Source: Peristeroidobacter agariperforans (GTDB taxonomy: Bacteria > Pseudomonadota > Gammaproteobacteria > Steroidobacterales > Steroidobacteraceae). Taken from it: a DNA stretch of 64,000 nucleotides. The notes beneath the pieces were generated by a model, which ran no database searches, was not told the origin of the DNA, and saw only the letters and a program-made list of their open reading frames with translations. Position numbers and translations under genes: made by a program. Of this stretch, positions 37,031 through 45,170 are shown in pieces. Positions within the stretch are counted from its first letter, which is position 1, and every line of letters starts with the position of its first letter. The stretch is taken from assembly GCF_004138335.1 (NCBI RefSeq), contig NZ_RYFW01000002.1:539501-603500 (forward strand), written 5' to 3'.

Positions 37031-38407
37031 ATGGCAACGTCAGGTGTGGTAGGCGGCTCGACGATCGACGTGAACACGCTGGTGTCCCAGCTGGTCGCCG
37101 CCGAGCGTAAACCGCTGGACGATCAGCTGGCGCGTGCTGTTTCCAAGAACACTTTGCAGATCTCCGCGACCAGCGCCTTGCTGGGCGCGCTGTCCACGTT
37201 CCAGTCTGCGTTGAACGGTTTGAAAACCACGAACGTCTTCAGCGGCCGCTCCACGACGAGCACCAATGAAGACATCGTGACCGCCACCGCATCCGCCAAT
37301 GCCGCGCCGGGCAGCTACGATGTTGAAGTCGAGCGGCTCGCGACTGCGCAACAGATATCATCGACGGGGTTCGCCGGCGGCGCGACCACGGTGGTGGGCT
37401 CGGGCACGCTCACGATAGCGCTCGGCGGCACCAGTTTCAGCGTCGGCGTCGCCGACCCGGCCAACACGCTCGCCGACATTCGCAACGCCATCAATTCGGC
37501 CACCAACAATCCGGGCGTCAGCGCCTCGATCATCAATGCCGCCGACGGTGCGCACCTGGTGCTCACATCGACCAAGACGGGCGCCGCCAATGCGATTCAA
37601 GTGACGCAGACGGGCACGCTCTCGGCGCTCGAGTACACGACCACCAACCAGGCGAACTACACCGAGCTGCGCCCGGCCCAGGACGCGTTGGTGAATGTCG
37701 CGGGTTATGCGACGACCAGTGCGACCAACTCTTTGACGGGCGTGATCGACGGCGTGACGTTGAACCTGGAGTCGGCCGCGGACGGCACGACCGTCAGTGT
37801 CTCCGTGGGCTACGACGAGACCAAGGCGAAGGACAAGATCAAGTCCTTCGTGACCGCTTACAACTCACTGCGCAGCATGATGACGCGCCTCGGCGGCTAT
37901 GACTCGGCGAGCGGGACCGGCGGTCCGATGCTGGGCGATTCGATTTTGTCCGGCATCGATGCCGAGCTCCGGCGCACGCTGTCGACTCCGGTGACCGAGG
38001 CGGGCTCGGCTGTGCAGACACTCGCATCCATCGGCATCACTTCTTCGGCGAAGGATGGCACGTTGTCCATCGATGACGCCAAGCTGGATGCCGCGCTGGC
38101 CAGCAACTTCGACGGCGTGGCGCGCTTGTTCGGCACGCCCGAGACCGGCGTGGCCGCGAAATTGTACGGCCAGATCGAAGATCGCCTGGCCGACGGCGCG
38201 GCCATCGATACGCGTAACAAGACCCTGCAGGCCGAGCAGCGCGCGCTGACGAAGAAGAAGGACGATATCGACATCCGCATGCAGATCGTGCAGCAGACGT
38301 ATCTGAAGCAGTTCACTCGGCTGGATACGCTGCTGTCGAGCTTGTCGGCGACCTCCGCGTACCTCTCGCAGCAGATCGATTCGCTGCCGAGCTGGTCGCG
38401 CGATTGA
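37031..38407 (+). CDS. fliD: FliD, filament cap
   Basis: The 458-residue protein has the FliD N-terminal block GSTIDVNTLVSQLVAAERKP and the C-terminal block TLQAEQRALTKKKDDIDIRM then YLKQFTRLDTLLSSLSATSA. Between are the D2/D3 domains with FSVGVADPANTLADIRNAIN. FliD caps the filament and directs flagellin folding. Confidence 0.96.
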   Translation: MATSGVVGGSTIDVNTLVSQLVAAERKPLDDQLARAVSKNTLQISATSALLGALSTFQSALNGLKTTNVFSGRSTTSTNEDIVTATASANAAPGSYDVEVERLATAQQISSTGFAGGATTVVGSGTLTIALGGTSFSVGVADPANTLADIRNAINSATNNPGVSASIINAADGAHLVLTSTKTGAANAIQVTQTGTLSALEYTTTNQANYTELRPAQDALVNVAGYATTSATNSLTGVIDGVTLNLESAADGTTVSVSVGYDETKAKDKIKSFVTAYNSLRSMMTRLGGYDSASGTGGPMLGDSILSGIDAELRRTLSTPVTEAGSAVQTLASIGITSSAKDGTLSIDDAKLDAALASNFDGVARLFGTPETGVAAKLYGQIEDRLADGAAIDTRNKTLQAEQRALTKKKDDIDIRMQIVQQTYLKQFTRLDTLLSSLSATSAYLSQQIDSLPSWSRD

Positions 38408-38497
38408 ACTTAAAGCGTTGCAAGACTGAGGTTCGGCGCCTCAAGTAACGAGCCAGGACGCCGTTATCCACTTCAAGGATTGATGGAGCATTTGAGC

Positions 38498-38902
38498 ATG
38501 CTGGGTTACGCAAAATCGTCGAATCTCGCCGCCTATCAGAGCGCAGCTGCGCACGGTGGGGTGGCGGCTTCGGACCCGCATCGCCTGATCGTGATGTTGC
38601 TGGATGGCGCGATCGAGCGCATCGCCACCGCGCGTGGCTGCATGCAGCGGAACGAGACCGCCGAGAAGGCTCGGCTGATCAATCGCGCCATGTCTATCAT
38701 CGGTGAGCTGCGCAATAGTCTCGATTTGCGCAATGGCGGACAGATCGCCGCCAACCTCGCCGAGCTGTACGATTACATGTGCCGCCGCCTGCTGCTCGCC
38801 ACCACCGAAAACAAGGTGGAGATGCTCGACGAAGTCAGCACGCTGCTGCACGAGATCCGCAGCGCCTGGCTGGCGATTGCTCCGGAGGGCCGCAGCAGAT
38901 GA
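38498..38902 (+). CDS. fliS: FliS, flagellin export chaperone
   Basis: The protein of about 134 residues starts MLGYAKSSNLAAYQSAA; an ATG five codons upstream (38483) behind AAGGA is also possible. FliS features are DPHRLIVMLLDGAIERIATA, the helix AMSIIGELRNSLDLRNGG and LYDYMCRRLLLATTEN. It binds the flagellin C-terminus in the cytosol to prevent early polymerisation. Its stop overlaps the next start by four bases. Confidence 0.95.
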   Translation: MLGYAKSSNLAAYQSAAAHGGVAASDPHRLIVMLLDGAIERIATARGCMQRNETAEKARLINRAMSIIGELRNSLDLRNGGQIAANLAELYDYMCRRLLLATTENKVEMLDEVSTLLHEIRSAWLAIAPEGRSR

Positions 38903-39243
38903 GCTCGATCATTGCCGACGGCGTACTGGCCGCCACCCACAAGCTCGTCCAGCAGGCCATGACTGGCCAATGGCAGGACGTGCCGAAGACGGTGCAGGAG
39001 CGCCGTGAGCTGCTCAACAACCTGTCGGCGTCCGCGTCGCCGCAGGATCGTCAGTGGCTGGGCGCGCTCCAGCAGGCGATGGCGGAATCCGACGCGGCCG
39101 TGGCGAAGATCGCTCCGGCGAACGTATTGAGTCATTTCGACACAACGGCACAGACACAAGGAACGGTCGCGAACGGCGTGGTCGACACGCCCGACTCGGC
39201 TGCGGTGGACAGCATGATGGAGCTGCTCAGACAGAGCAGATAG
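38899..39243 (+). CDS. FliT-like flagellar protein
   Basis: The 114-residue protein starts at an ATG overlapping the fliS stop. It is predicted helical over residues 1-75 (VLAATHKLVQQAMTGQWQDV, ERRELLNNLSASASPQDRQW) with a flexible C-terminal part. Position and size match the FliT-type chaperone that follows fliS in many polar flagellates (fliT binds the cap protein FliD). Sequence similarity is weak, so the call rests mainly on context. Confidence 0.65.
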   Translation: MSSIIADGVLAATHKLVQQAMTGQWQDVPKTVQERRELLNNLSASASPQDRQWLGALQQAMAESDAAVAKIAPANVLSHFDTTAQTQGTVANGVVDTPDSAAVDSMMELLRQSR

Positions 39244-39248
39244 CTGCT

Positions 39249-39815
39249 ATGTATGAAGGATTAGACACGGTCATTCTGTACGAAGAGCTCGCCTACGAGG
39301 ACGTGCTGCCGGTCGCCTGGAGGCCGCTGCCCGAGCCCTTCGATCCTGCCATCGTCGGCAGCTTCGCCGACCGCAACCTGCGCGTGCTGCAGGCGGTCGC
39401 GGCGCTCGACGAGCACGGCCAGATCGAGAAGCCCGATGAGAACGCGCCCCACGCCGCGGACATCATGCGGCTGGAAATGAAAATGAACCTGCTGCTGGAC
39501 ATGGTCGGCGCGCTGCTCATCGCCAGCCGTCCGCGTCCCAAGCCCGCAGCGGTGCGCTTCAACGCGCTCGGCGGAGTGTTCCAAGGATCATCGCCGTTCC
39601 CGCCGCTGGGCAACCAGGGCGTGCTCGAGGTCTATCTGCGGGATTGCGTCGCCGATCCGTTGCGCCTGTTCGGGCGCATTGCTTCGGTAAGCCCTGACGG
39701 TAAGGTCAAGGTGCGCTTCGTGCCGCCCGGCGAGAACATTTCGGACCTGCTCGAGAAGCTCGCGTTTCGCAAGCATCGCCGGCAGGTCGCCGGCGTGCGC
39801 CAACCGAAGAAGTAA
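39249..39815 (+). CDS. PilZ-like protein of the flagellar cluster
   Basis: The 188-residue protein has an N-terminal region with LYEELAYEDVLPVAWRPLPE, a helical middle (about 65-100: DIMRLEMKMNLLLDMVGALL) and a C-terminal beta part (about 105-175: VRFNALGGVFQ, GRIASVSPDGKVKVRFVPPG). This matches the PilZ-domain proteins found between fliS/fliT and fleQ in related bacteria. The usual c-di-GMP pair RxxxR plus D/NxSxxG is not clear: NALGG stands in for the second motif and RKHRR occurs only near the C-terminus. It may not bind c-di-GMP. Confidence 0.65.
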   Translation: MYEGLDTVILYEELAYEDVLPVAWRPLPEPFDPAIVGSFADRNLRVLQAVAALDEHGQIEKPDENAPHAADIMRLEMKMNLLLDMVGALLIASRPRPKPAAVRFNALGGVFQGSSPFPPLGNQGVLEVYLRDCVADPLRLFGRIASVSPDGKVKVRFVPPGENISDLLEKLAFRKHRRQVAGVRQPKK

Positions 39816-40139
39816 CACGAACCAGGCTGCGCGCCTGTTGAGTCTGCAAGTGTTGTCGCAGGCAACGAGTGTGATGCGCTTCGCACCCGATTTGCGCGCG
39901 CCAATTGTTCGACGCAGTTCCGGTACTGCTTAGCCGCGATGAAAGTGCGCGCCAGTGCGCATTTTCTTGCGGTCTGCACCGTGCTTTACTCAGCTCTCCC
40001 CTGAGCCGCGCGCCAAATTTCTGGCAGCAGTTCACGCACGCAAGGCGTTCAGGGTTAGCCTGATAGAGCCATTCCTTCCCAGGCACAGAATGCCTGTCAG
40101 GCATACAAAGACTGACGCGCTTGAGCGCGAGGCGTAGGA
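39816..40139 (+). promoter_or_regulatory. Leader and presumed promoter region of fleQ
   Basis: There is no gene in these 324 bases. Overlapping dyads lie at 40081-40102: AGGCA-N5-TGCCT followed by TGCCTGTCAGGCA. They end about 38 bases before the fleQ start and look like an operator. A direct repeat AGTGCGC (39944-39950 and 39954-39960) is also present. I see no sigma-54 or sigma-28 match, so fleQ is probably transcribed by the housekeeping sigma factor, as in pseudomonads. No convincing -35/-10 pair was found by eye. Confidence 0.4.
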
Positions 40140-41648
40140 ATGAAGTTGAACGACACCCAGGCGAGAAGCCTGACCATCCAGCAAGCCGTCGTGTACGACA
40201 GCGATCCTGGACGGGCAGAAAAAGTCGCGGAAGTTTTACGTGAACTGAGTCTCGAACCGCTGTTGATCGATCACTGCGCGTTGATGCGCGCCGTGATCCA
40301 GACTCCGAACAATCCGCCTGCGCTGCTGGTCGGCGATGTCGCCGACTGCGACTGGGTCGAGCTGGGCGCCGCCTTGCGCGAACAACTGAGCGACATCCCG
40401 GTAGTGGCCTACGGCTCGTCGACGGTCGCCGATCAATTGATCGCCCATGTGGGCGCGCCGCGTGTGCGCCGTCTCACATTTCCGTTCAAGCCCACGGTGC
40501 TCGGCACCGCGTTGCGCATGCCTGCACAAGCTACACAGGTCGAGGTGGGCGAGGTTGCCATGCCCACCGGCAGCTCGGCCGCGATTCGCGATGTCACCCG
40601 TCTCATCCGCCAGGTCGCCGCTCATGACTCCAGCGTGCTGATCCTGGGCGAGTCGGGCACCGGTAAGGAGCTCGCTGCTCGTGCCGTCCATGAGGCGAGC
40701 CCGCGTCGCCAACGTCCGTTCGTCGCCATCAACTGCGGCGCCATCCCCGCAGAGCTGCTGGAGAGCGAACTGTTCGGGCACGAGAAGGGCTCCTTCACCG
40801 GCGCCATTGCGGCCCGCAAGGGTCGCTTCGAGATCGCCGAGGGCGGCACGTTGTTCCTCGACGAGATCGGCGACATGAGCCTGCCCATGCAAGTGAAACT
40901 GTTGCGGGTCCTGCAGGAGCGGGTATTCGAGCGCGTCGGCAATCACACGCCGATCCGCTGCAACGTCCGCATCATCGCCGCGACTCACCGCAATCTCGAG
41001 GAGTCGATTGCGAAGGGTACGTTCCGCGAGGACTTGTTCTATCGGTTGAACGTGTTCCCCATCGAAATGCCGGCGCTCCGGACTCGCATCGAAGATCTGA
41101 CGATGCTGGTGCGGGACTTCTCCGAGCGCAACGTCGCCGAAGGGCGCAGCCGTGTAGAACTGACCGCGCGGGCACTGAAAGTGCTGAGCCACTATCCGTG
41201 GCCCGGCAATGTGCGCGAGCTGGGTAATCTGATCGAGCGTCTTTCGATCCTGTGTCCGAACCGCCTGGTCGACGTGGCCGATCTGCCGCTGAAGTACCGT
41301 CCGGCGGATCTGCTGGCCGAGCTGGATCTCAGCGCCGACCTGCAATTGCCGGTCGAGACGCTGGAGTCCGAGCTGGAAGCCGAAGAAGCAATGGATGAAG
41401 ACCGTGAAGTCATGTCCATGCTCGCCAGTGAGCCGGCCGAATCCGCGGTCGTGCAGCTGCCGCCGGAGGGCATCGATCTGCGCGATCACCTGTTTACCAT
41501 CGAGCGCGATCTCATCCAGCAGGCGCTGAGCCGCGCCGGCGGCACCGTCGCTCATGCGGCCCGCCTGCTCAAACTGCGTCGTACTACGCTGGTCGAGAAG
41601 CTCCGCAAATTCCACATGCTCAACGAGGCGGCCGCGTCGGAACTTTGA
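40140..41648 (+). CDS. fleQ: FleQ-type sigma-54 activator, flagellar master regulator
   Basis: The 502-residue protein has a FleQ N-terminal domain (about 14-125), a receiver-like fold with no clear phosphoacceptor motif. The AAA+ domain (about 140-375) has Walker A GESGTGKE, the sigma-54 contact loop GSFTGA, Walker [12 protein letters not shown] and the arginine region [18 protein letters not shown] Fis-type HTH ends the protein ([20 protein letters not shown]). In Pseudomonas FleQ starts the flagellar cascade and responds to c-di-GMP. The c-di-GMP arginine motif (LFRS) before the AAA+ domain is not seen here. Adjacent fliS-fliT-PilZ context supports the name. Confidence 0.88.
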   Translation: MKLNDTQARSLTIQQAVVYDSDPGRAEKVAEVLRELSLEPLLIDHCALMRAVIQTPNNPPALLVGDVADCDWVELGAALREQLSDIPVVAYGSSTVADQLIAHVGAPRVRRLTFPFKPTVLGTALRMPAQATQVEVGEVAMPTGSSAAIRDVTRLIRQVAAHDSSVLILGESGTGKELAARAVHEASPRRQRPFVAINCGAIPAELLESELFGHEKGSFTGAIAARKGRFEIAEGGTLFLDEIGDMSLPMQVKLLRVLQERVFERVGNHTPIRCNVRIIAATHRNLEESIAKGTFREDLFYRLNVFPIEMPALRTRIEDLTMLVRDFSERNVAEGRSRVELTARALKVLSHYPWPGNVRELGNLIERLSILCPNRLVDVADLPLKYRPADLLAELDLSADLQLPVETLESELEAEEAMDEDREVMSMLASEPAESAVVQLPPEGIDLRDHLFTIERDLIQQALSRAGGTVAHAARLLKLRRTTLVEKLRKFHMLNEAAASEL

Positions 41649-41717
41649 CGGACGCGGCGCGCGTCCCGCTCGCCCTGAACGCCTCCCTCAGCACAACCCT
41701 GACTTCGATGGCCGCGA

Positions 41718-41771
41718 TTGCCGCGGCAAACCTTTGCCGGTGTGATGGGCTCCACAGGATTCACCGGCAAA
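41718..41771. promoter_or_regulatory. Cluster of CGGCAAA/TTTGCCG half-sites upstream of the second activator
   Basis: Three nested dyads lie here: the perfect palindrome TTGCCGCGGCAA (41718-41729), then TTTGCCGGTG (41733-41742) paired with its exact reverse complement CACCGGCAAA (41762-41771). Together they give four copies of the half-site found in the 16-base palindrome upstream of flgB. The cluster ends 18 bases before the sigma-54 promoter. Confidence 0.55.
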
Positions 41772-41789
41772 ACCTCTCCGCTGCGGCAC

Positions 41790-41805
41790 TGGAACAGAAC
41801 TTGCT
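41790..41805 (+). promoter_or_regulatory. Sigma-54 promoter of the second activator gene
   Basis: TGGAACAGAACTTGCT matches TGGCACG-N4-TTGCW with two changes and correct GG/GC spacing. The expected start is near 41816, 22 bases before the ATG. This places the second activator below FleQ in a FleQ-then-FlrC type cascade. Confidence 0.8.
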
Positions 41806-41837
41806 CCCTTTGGGGTGGCAACCAGAGATCCGTACGA

Positions 41838-42977
41838 ATGAGCGCAGTGTCACAAACAGAGTTCGACGACGTGAGCACCGAGCCGGCCGTCAATGACGAC
41901 GCCGTAGAGACGGTGGAGTCACGCGCGGCGCTCTCGTCATCGGATGACATGGTCGCGATCGCCGACACGTCGCGGCGCCTGGCGGACCTCGCGCGTCGCG
42001 TCGCGGCCAGCGACTGCACGGTGCTCATTGCTGGCGAATCGGGCACCGGCAAGGAAGTGCTGGCGCGTTTCATCCATCGTCATTCGCCTCGCGCCAGCAA
42101 AGCCTTCGTGGCGGTGAACTGCGCGGCGATTCCGGAAAACATGCTCGAAGCCATTCTGTTCGGCTACGAGAAAGGCTCGTTCACGGGCGCGCACGCCAGC
42201 CACGCCGGCAAGTTCGAGCAGGCGCAAGGCGGCACGCTGCTGCTGGATGAAGTGACCGAGATGCCGCTGGGCTTGCAGGCCAAGCTGCTGCGCGTTCTGC
42301 AGGAACGTGAAGTGGAGCGCCTCGGCGGTCGTTCGTCCATTGCTCTGGACGTGCGCGTGCTCGCGACCACGAACCGCAACCTGCGCGCCGAAGTCGCCGC
42401 CGGTCGGTTTCGTGAAGACCTCTACTATCGTTTGAATGTGTTTCCTCTGCAGACCTCGCCGCTGCGTGAGCGTCGCGATGACGTGTTGCCGCTCGCGATG
42501 CGTTTGTTGACGGCTCGCTGCCGCGCTGGCGAACGGATTCCGGCACTGAGCGCCGATGCCGCTCACATGTTGTTGCTGTATCCCTGGCCGGGCAATGTCC
42601 GCGAGCTGGACAACGTCATGCAGCGTGCACTGATTCTCGCCAACAGCTCGGTGATCCAGCCGGAGCACATCCATCTCGAGATCGAAGGTCTGGATGCGCT
42701 GCCGGCTGCCCTGGCCGCAGCTAGCCAGACGGTTCGTGATTTCGTGGCCGCGCCTCAGCGTCCGGCCGCTCAAGAAATATCGCGCAGGAACGGCACCGCG
42801 GAGGGCGGCTTGTCCGACTCGCTGTCCAGCGCCGAGCGCGACTTGATTCTGGACGCCTTGCGTTCGGACAACGGCAATCGCCAGGCCGCCGCCAAGCGCC
42901 TGGGCATCAGCCCGCGCACGCTGCGTTACAAATTGCAGCGCCTGCGTGAAGCGGGCTTCGTGGTTCCTGCTGCCTGA
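41838..42977 (+). CDS. Sigma-54 activator lacking a receiver domain (FlrC/FleR-like)
   Basis: The 379-residue protein starts [11 protein letters not shown]; the longer frame runs through the sigma-54 promoter and is excluded. It has only about 50 acidic, low-complexity residues before the AAA+ domain (Walker [15 protein letters not shown] loop, Walker [30 protein letters not shown]) and a C-terminal Fis-type HTH ([20 protein letters not shown]). FlrC and FleR are about 470 residues with an N-terminal receiver. Here the receiver is missing and no FleS/FlrB kinase lies between fleQ and this gene. It sits just before fliE. It should activate class III genes without phosphorylation. Confidence 0.85.
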   Translation: MSAVSQTEFDDVSTEPAVNDDAVETVESRAALSSSDDMVAIADTSRRLADLARRVAASDCTVLIAGESGTGKEVLARFIHRHSPRASKAFVAVNCAAIPENMLEAILFGYEKGSFTGAHASHAGKFEQAQGGTLLLDEVTEMPLGLQAKLLRVLQEREVERLGGRSSIALDVRVLATTNRNLRAEVAAGRFREDLYYRLNVFPLQTSPLRERRDDVLPLAMRLLTARCRAGERIPALSADAAHMLLLYPWPGNVRELDNVMQRALILANSSVIQPEHIHLEIEGLDALPAALAAASQTVRDFVAAPQRPAAQEISRRNGTAEGGLSDSLSSAERDLILDALRSDNGNRQAAAKRLGISPRTLRYKLQRLREAGFVVPAA

Positions 42978-42997
42978 TCTGGCTGGAGTAAACGCAC

Positions 42998-43363
42998 ATG
43001 TCTTCATTACAGATCGACGCCGTGCTCTCGCAGATCCGCGCCATGCAGTCGCAGATCAAGGGTGTCGGCGGCGGCGTCGGCGCTCCGCAGAACGATGTCG
43101 CCAAAGTGGCGGGTGTGGAAAGCGCGGTGCAAGCGCCGACCAGCTCGTTCGCGAATGTGTTGAAACAAGGACTGGATTCGGTCAGCCAGACCCAGGCTCG
43201 CGCCTCGGACCTGGCGACCAAGTTCGAGCAGGGCGTGCCCGGCATCGAGCTGCCGCAAGTGATGTTGGAAATGCAGAAGGCCAGTGTTTCCTTCCGCGCG
43301 GTCACCGAAGTGCGCAATCGCTTCGTGAGTGCGTATCAGGAAATCATGAACATGCCGATTTAA
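42998..43363 (+). CDS. fliE: FliE, MS-ring/rod adaptor
   Basis: The 121-residue protein has SFANVLKQGLDSVSQTQARA, IELPQVMLEMQKASVSFRAV and EVRNRFVSAYQEIMNMPI, the FliE signature. It links the MS-ring to the proximal rod and is the first exported rod-side component. It starts 20 bases after the activator gene; no promoter is evident in that gap, so it is probably co-transcribed with it. Confidence 0.96.
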   Translation: MSSLQIDAVLSQIRAMQSQIKGVGGGVGAPQNDVAKVAGVESAVQAPTSSFANVLKQGLDSVSQTQARASDLATKFEQGVPGIELPQVMLEMQKASVSFRAVTEVRNRFVSAYQEIMNMPI

Positions 43364-43421
43364 TGGCGAGCGACTGGTAACCAATGATTATGGGTTTCGA
43401 TGGAATCGTTCGGGGTGAAGG

Positions 43422-45170
43422 ATGAGCGCTGAAGCAGCAGCATTGCCGTCGCCTGCGCAGCAGATGGCGGGTATGCCGGAATCGTCGATGCCGGCGCAGC
43501 CGCCGCGTCCGACGCTCATTCCGCCCGGCCTCAAGCCGCTCGCGTTGCTCATCGGCATCGCGGCCGCGGTGGCTGCCGGCGTTGGCATCGTGTTGTGGTC
43601 GAAAGAGCCGACCTACAGCCTGTTGTACGGCAACCTCGGCCAGCAGGACGCCGCGCAGATCGCGCAGGCGCTCGATACAAACGGCATTCCCTATAAGCTC
43701 GAAGGCACCGGCGCCATCACCGTGCCCGCCGATCGCGTGCACGACGCTCGCTTGAAACTCGCCGGCCAGGGCTTGCCCGAAGGCGATGGCGGTTTCTCCG
43801 TCATGTCGAAGGACCCGGGCTTCGGCGTCAGTCAGTTCATGGAAGGCGCGCGTTATCAGCACGCGTTGGAAACGGAGCTGGCTCGCACGATCACCAACTT
43901 GCAGGCCGTCGAGGGTGCGCGTGTGCACCTCGCATTGCCGCGTCAGTCTGCTTTCGTTCGCGATCGTCGCAAACCGAGCGCCTCGGTGTTCCTGCAGATG
44001 AAGCCCGGCCGTCGTCTCGAATCCGAGCAGGTCACAGCGATCGTCAACCTGGTCGCGTCCAGCATTCCTGAGCTCGAGTCGCAGCAGGTCACGGTCGTCG
44101 ATCAGCAGGGCCGTTTGTTGTCGTCGCCCGAAGGGACCAATACCGAAGTAGCCGAGCGCGAGAAGCAGATGGAAATCGCGCGCGAGCTCGAAGATCGTTA
44201 CACGCAGCGGGTCCAACAGTTGCTGACGCCGCTGGTCGGCACCGATCGCGTCCGTGCACAGGTCGTTGCCGATGTCGAAATGTCGACGACCGAAGAAGCT
44301 CGTGAGCAGTATCGTCCCGACAGCCAGATCGTTCGCAGCGAGCAGCTGGCCGAAGAAACCAGCCGCAACGGATCCGGTCCGCAGGGCGTGCCGGGTGCGT
44401 TGACGAATCAGCCGCCGCAGCCGGGCACCGCGCTGCCGCCGGGTGCGAACGCCACGCCGGCTCCCGCCAACGGCGCGCCCGCGAATGCGAACGGCGCCGC
44501 TGGTGTCGCGCCGCCGGACAACACGTCCAAGCAGCAGACTCGCAACTACGAAATCGATCGCACGGTCGCGTACACCAAGTTGCCGGCGGGCCGTTTGAAA
44601 CGCCTCACCGTAGCGGTGTTGGTGGACAACCTGCGCTCGACTGCCGAAGACGGCAAAGTGACCGAAACGGCGCTCTCGCCGGAGCAGCTCGAGAACATGA
44701 CGAAGCTGGTGAAGGACGCGATCGGCTTCAACGAGCAGCGTGGCGACAGTGTCAGCGTCGTGAATCAATCGTTCCGCGGCGAGACCAAGCCGGAGGACAT
44801 CGTGGCGGACAAGATTCCTCTGTGGGAACAGCCGCTGATGCGTGACGTGGCGAAGCTGCTGGTGGGCTTGATTGCGTTGCTGGTGCTGGTGTTCAGCGTG
44901 CTGCGCCCGATGCTTCGCAGCCTGCTCGGCGTGCCGCCGAAGGCGGACAAGAAGGGTAAGGACAAGGATGGCAAACAGGGTCAGATTCAACAGGTGACGC
45001 CAATGTCGATGGCCGCCGTGGCCGGCCCCGCGCTTGCGGCCGCAGCGGATGGCAGCGTCGCGGCGCCGCTCGATTATGACGGTCAGATCGCGGCAGCCCG
45101 CGCTCTGGTGACGCAGGATCCGGCGCGTGTGGCGCAGTTGGTGAAGACGTGGGTCGGCGACGATGAGTAA
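43422..45170 (+). CDS. fliF: FliF, MS-ring protein
   Basis: The 582-residue protein has a first membrane helix (about 33-53: LALLIGIAAAVAAGVGIVLW), ring-building motifs YKLEGTGAITVPADRVHDAR and MEGARYQHALETELARTI, and a second helix near residues 480-500 (LLVGLIALLVLVFSVLRPML). The C-terminal tail (YDGQIAAARALVTQDPARVA then VKTWVGDDE) is the FliG-binding part. It forms the inner-membrane MS-ring. It overlaps fliG by eight bases. Confidence 0.97.
   Translation: MSAEAAALPSPAQQMAGMPESSMPAQPPRPTLIPPGLKPLALLIGIAAAVAAGVGIVLWSKEPTYSLLYGNLGQQDAAQIAQALDTNGIPYKLEGTGAITVPADRVHDARLKLAGQGLPEGDGGFSVMSKDPGFGVSQFMEGARYQHALETELARTITNLQAVEGARVHLALPRQSAFVRDRRKPSASVFLQMKPGRRLESEQVTAIVNLVASSIPELESQQVTVVDQQGRLLSSPEGTNTEVAEREKQMEIARELEDRYTQRVQQLLTPLVGTDRVRAQVVADVEMSTTEEAREQYRPDSQIVRSEQLAEETSRNGSGPQGVPGALTNQPPQPGTALPPGANATPAPANGAPANANGAAGVAPPDNTSKQQTRNYEIDRTVAYTKLPAGRLKRLTVAVLVDNLRSTAEDGKVTETALSPEQLENMTKLVKDAIGFNEQRGDSVSVVNQSFRGETKPEDIVADKIPLWEQPLMRDVAKLLVGLIALLVLVFSVLRPMLRSLLGVPPKADKKGKDKDGKQGQIQQVTPMSMAAVAGPALAAAADGSVAAPLDYDGQIAAARALVTQDPARVAQLVKTWVGDDE

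Noticed and set aside
41718-41837. N-terminal extension of the second sigma-54 activator by 40 residues.
   Set aside because: The extension would be translated from DNA that contains the palindromic sites and the sigma-54 promoter, so the transcript starts after it.
40776-42190. GSFTGA in place of GAFTGA in both sigma-54 activators as a sign of inactivity.
   Set aside because: The Ser variant occurs in functional activators and the other AAA+ motifs are intact, so it is not evidence of loss of function.
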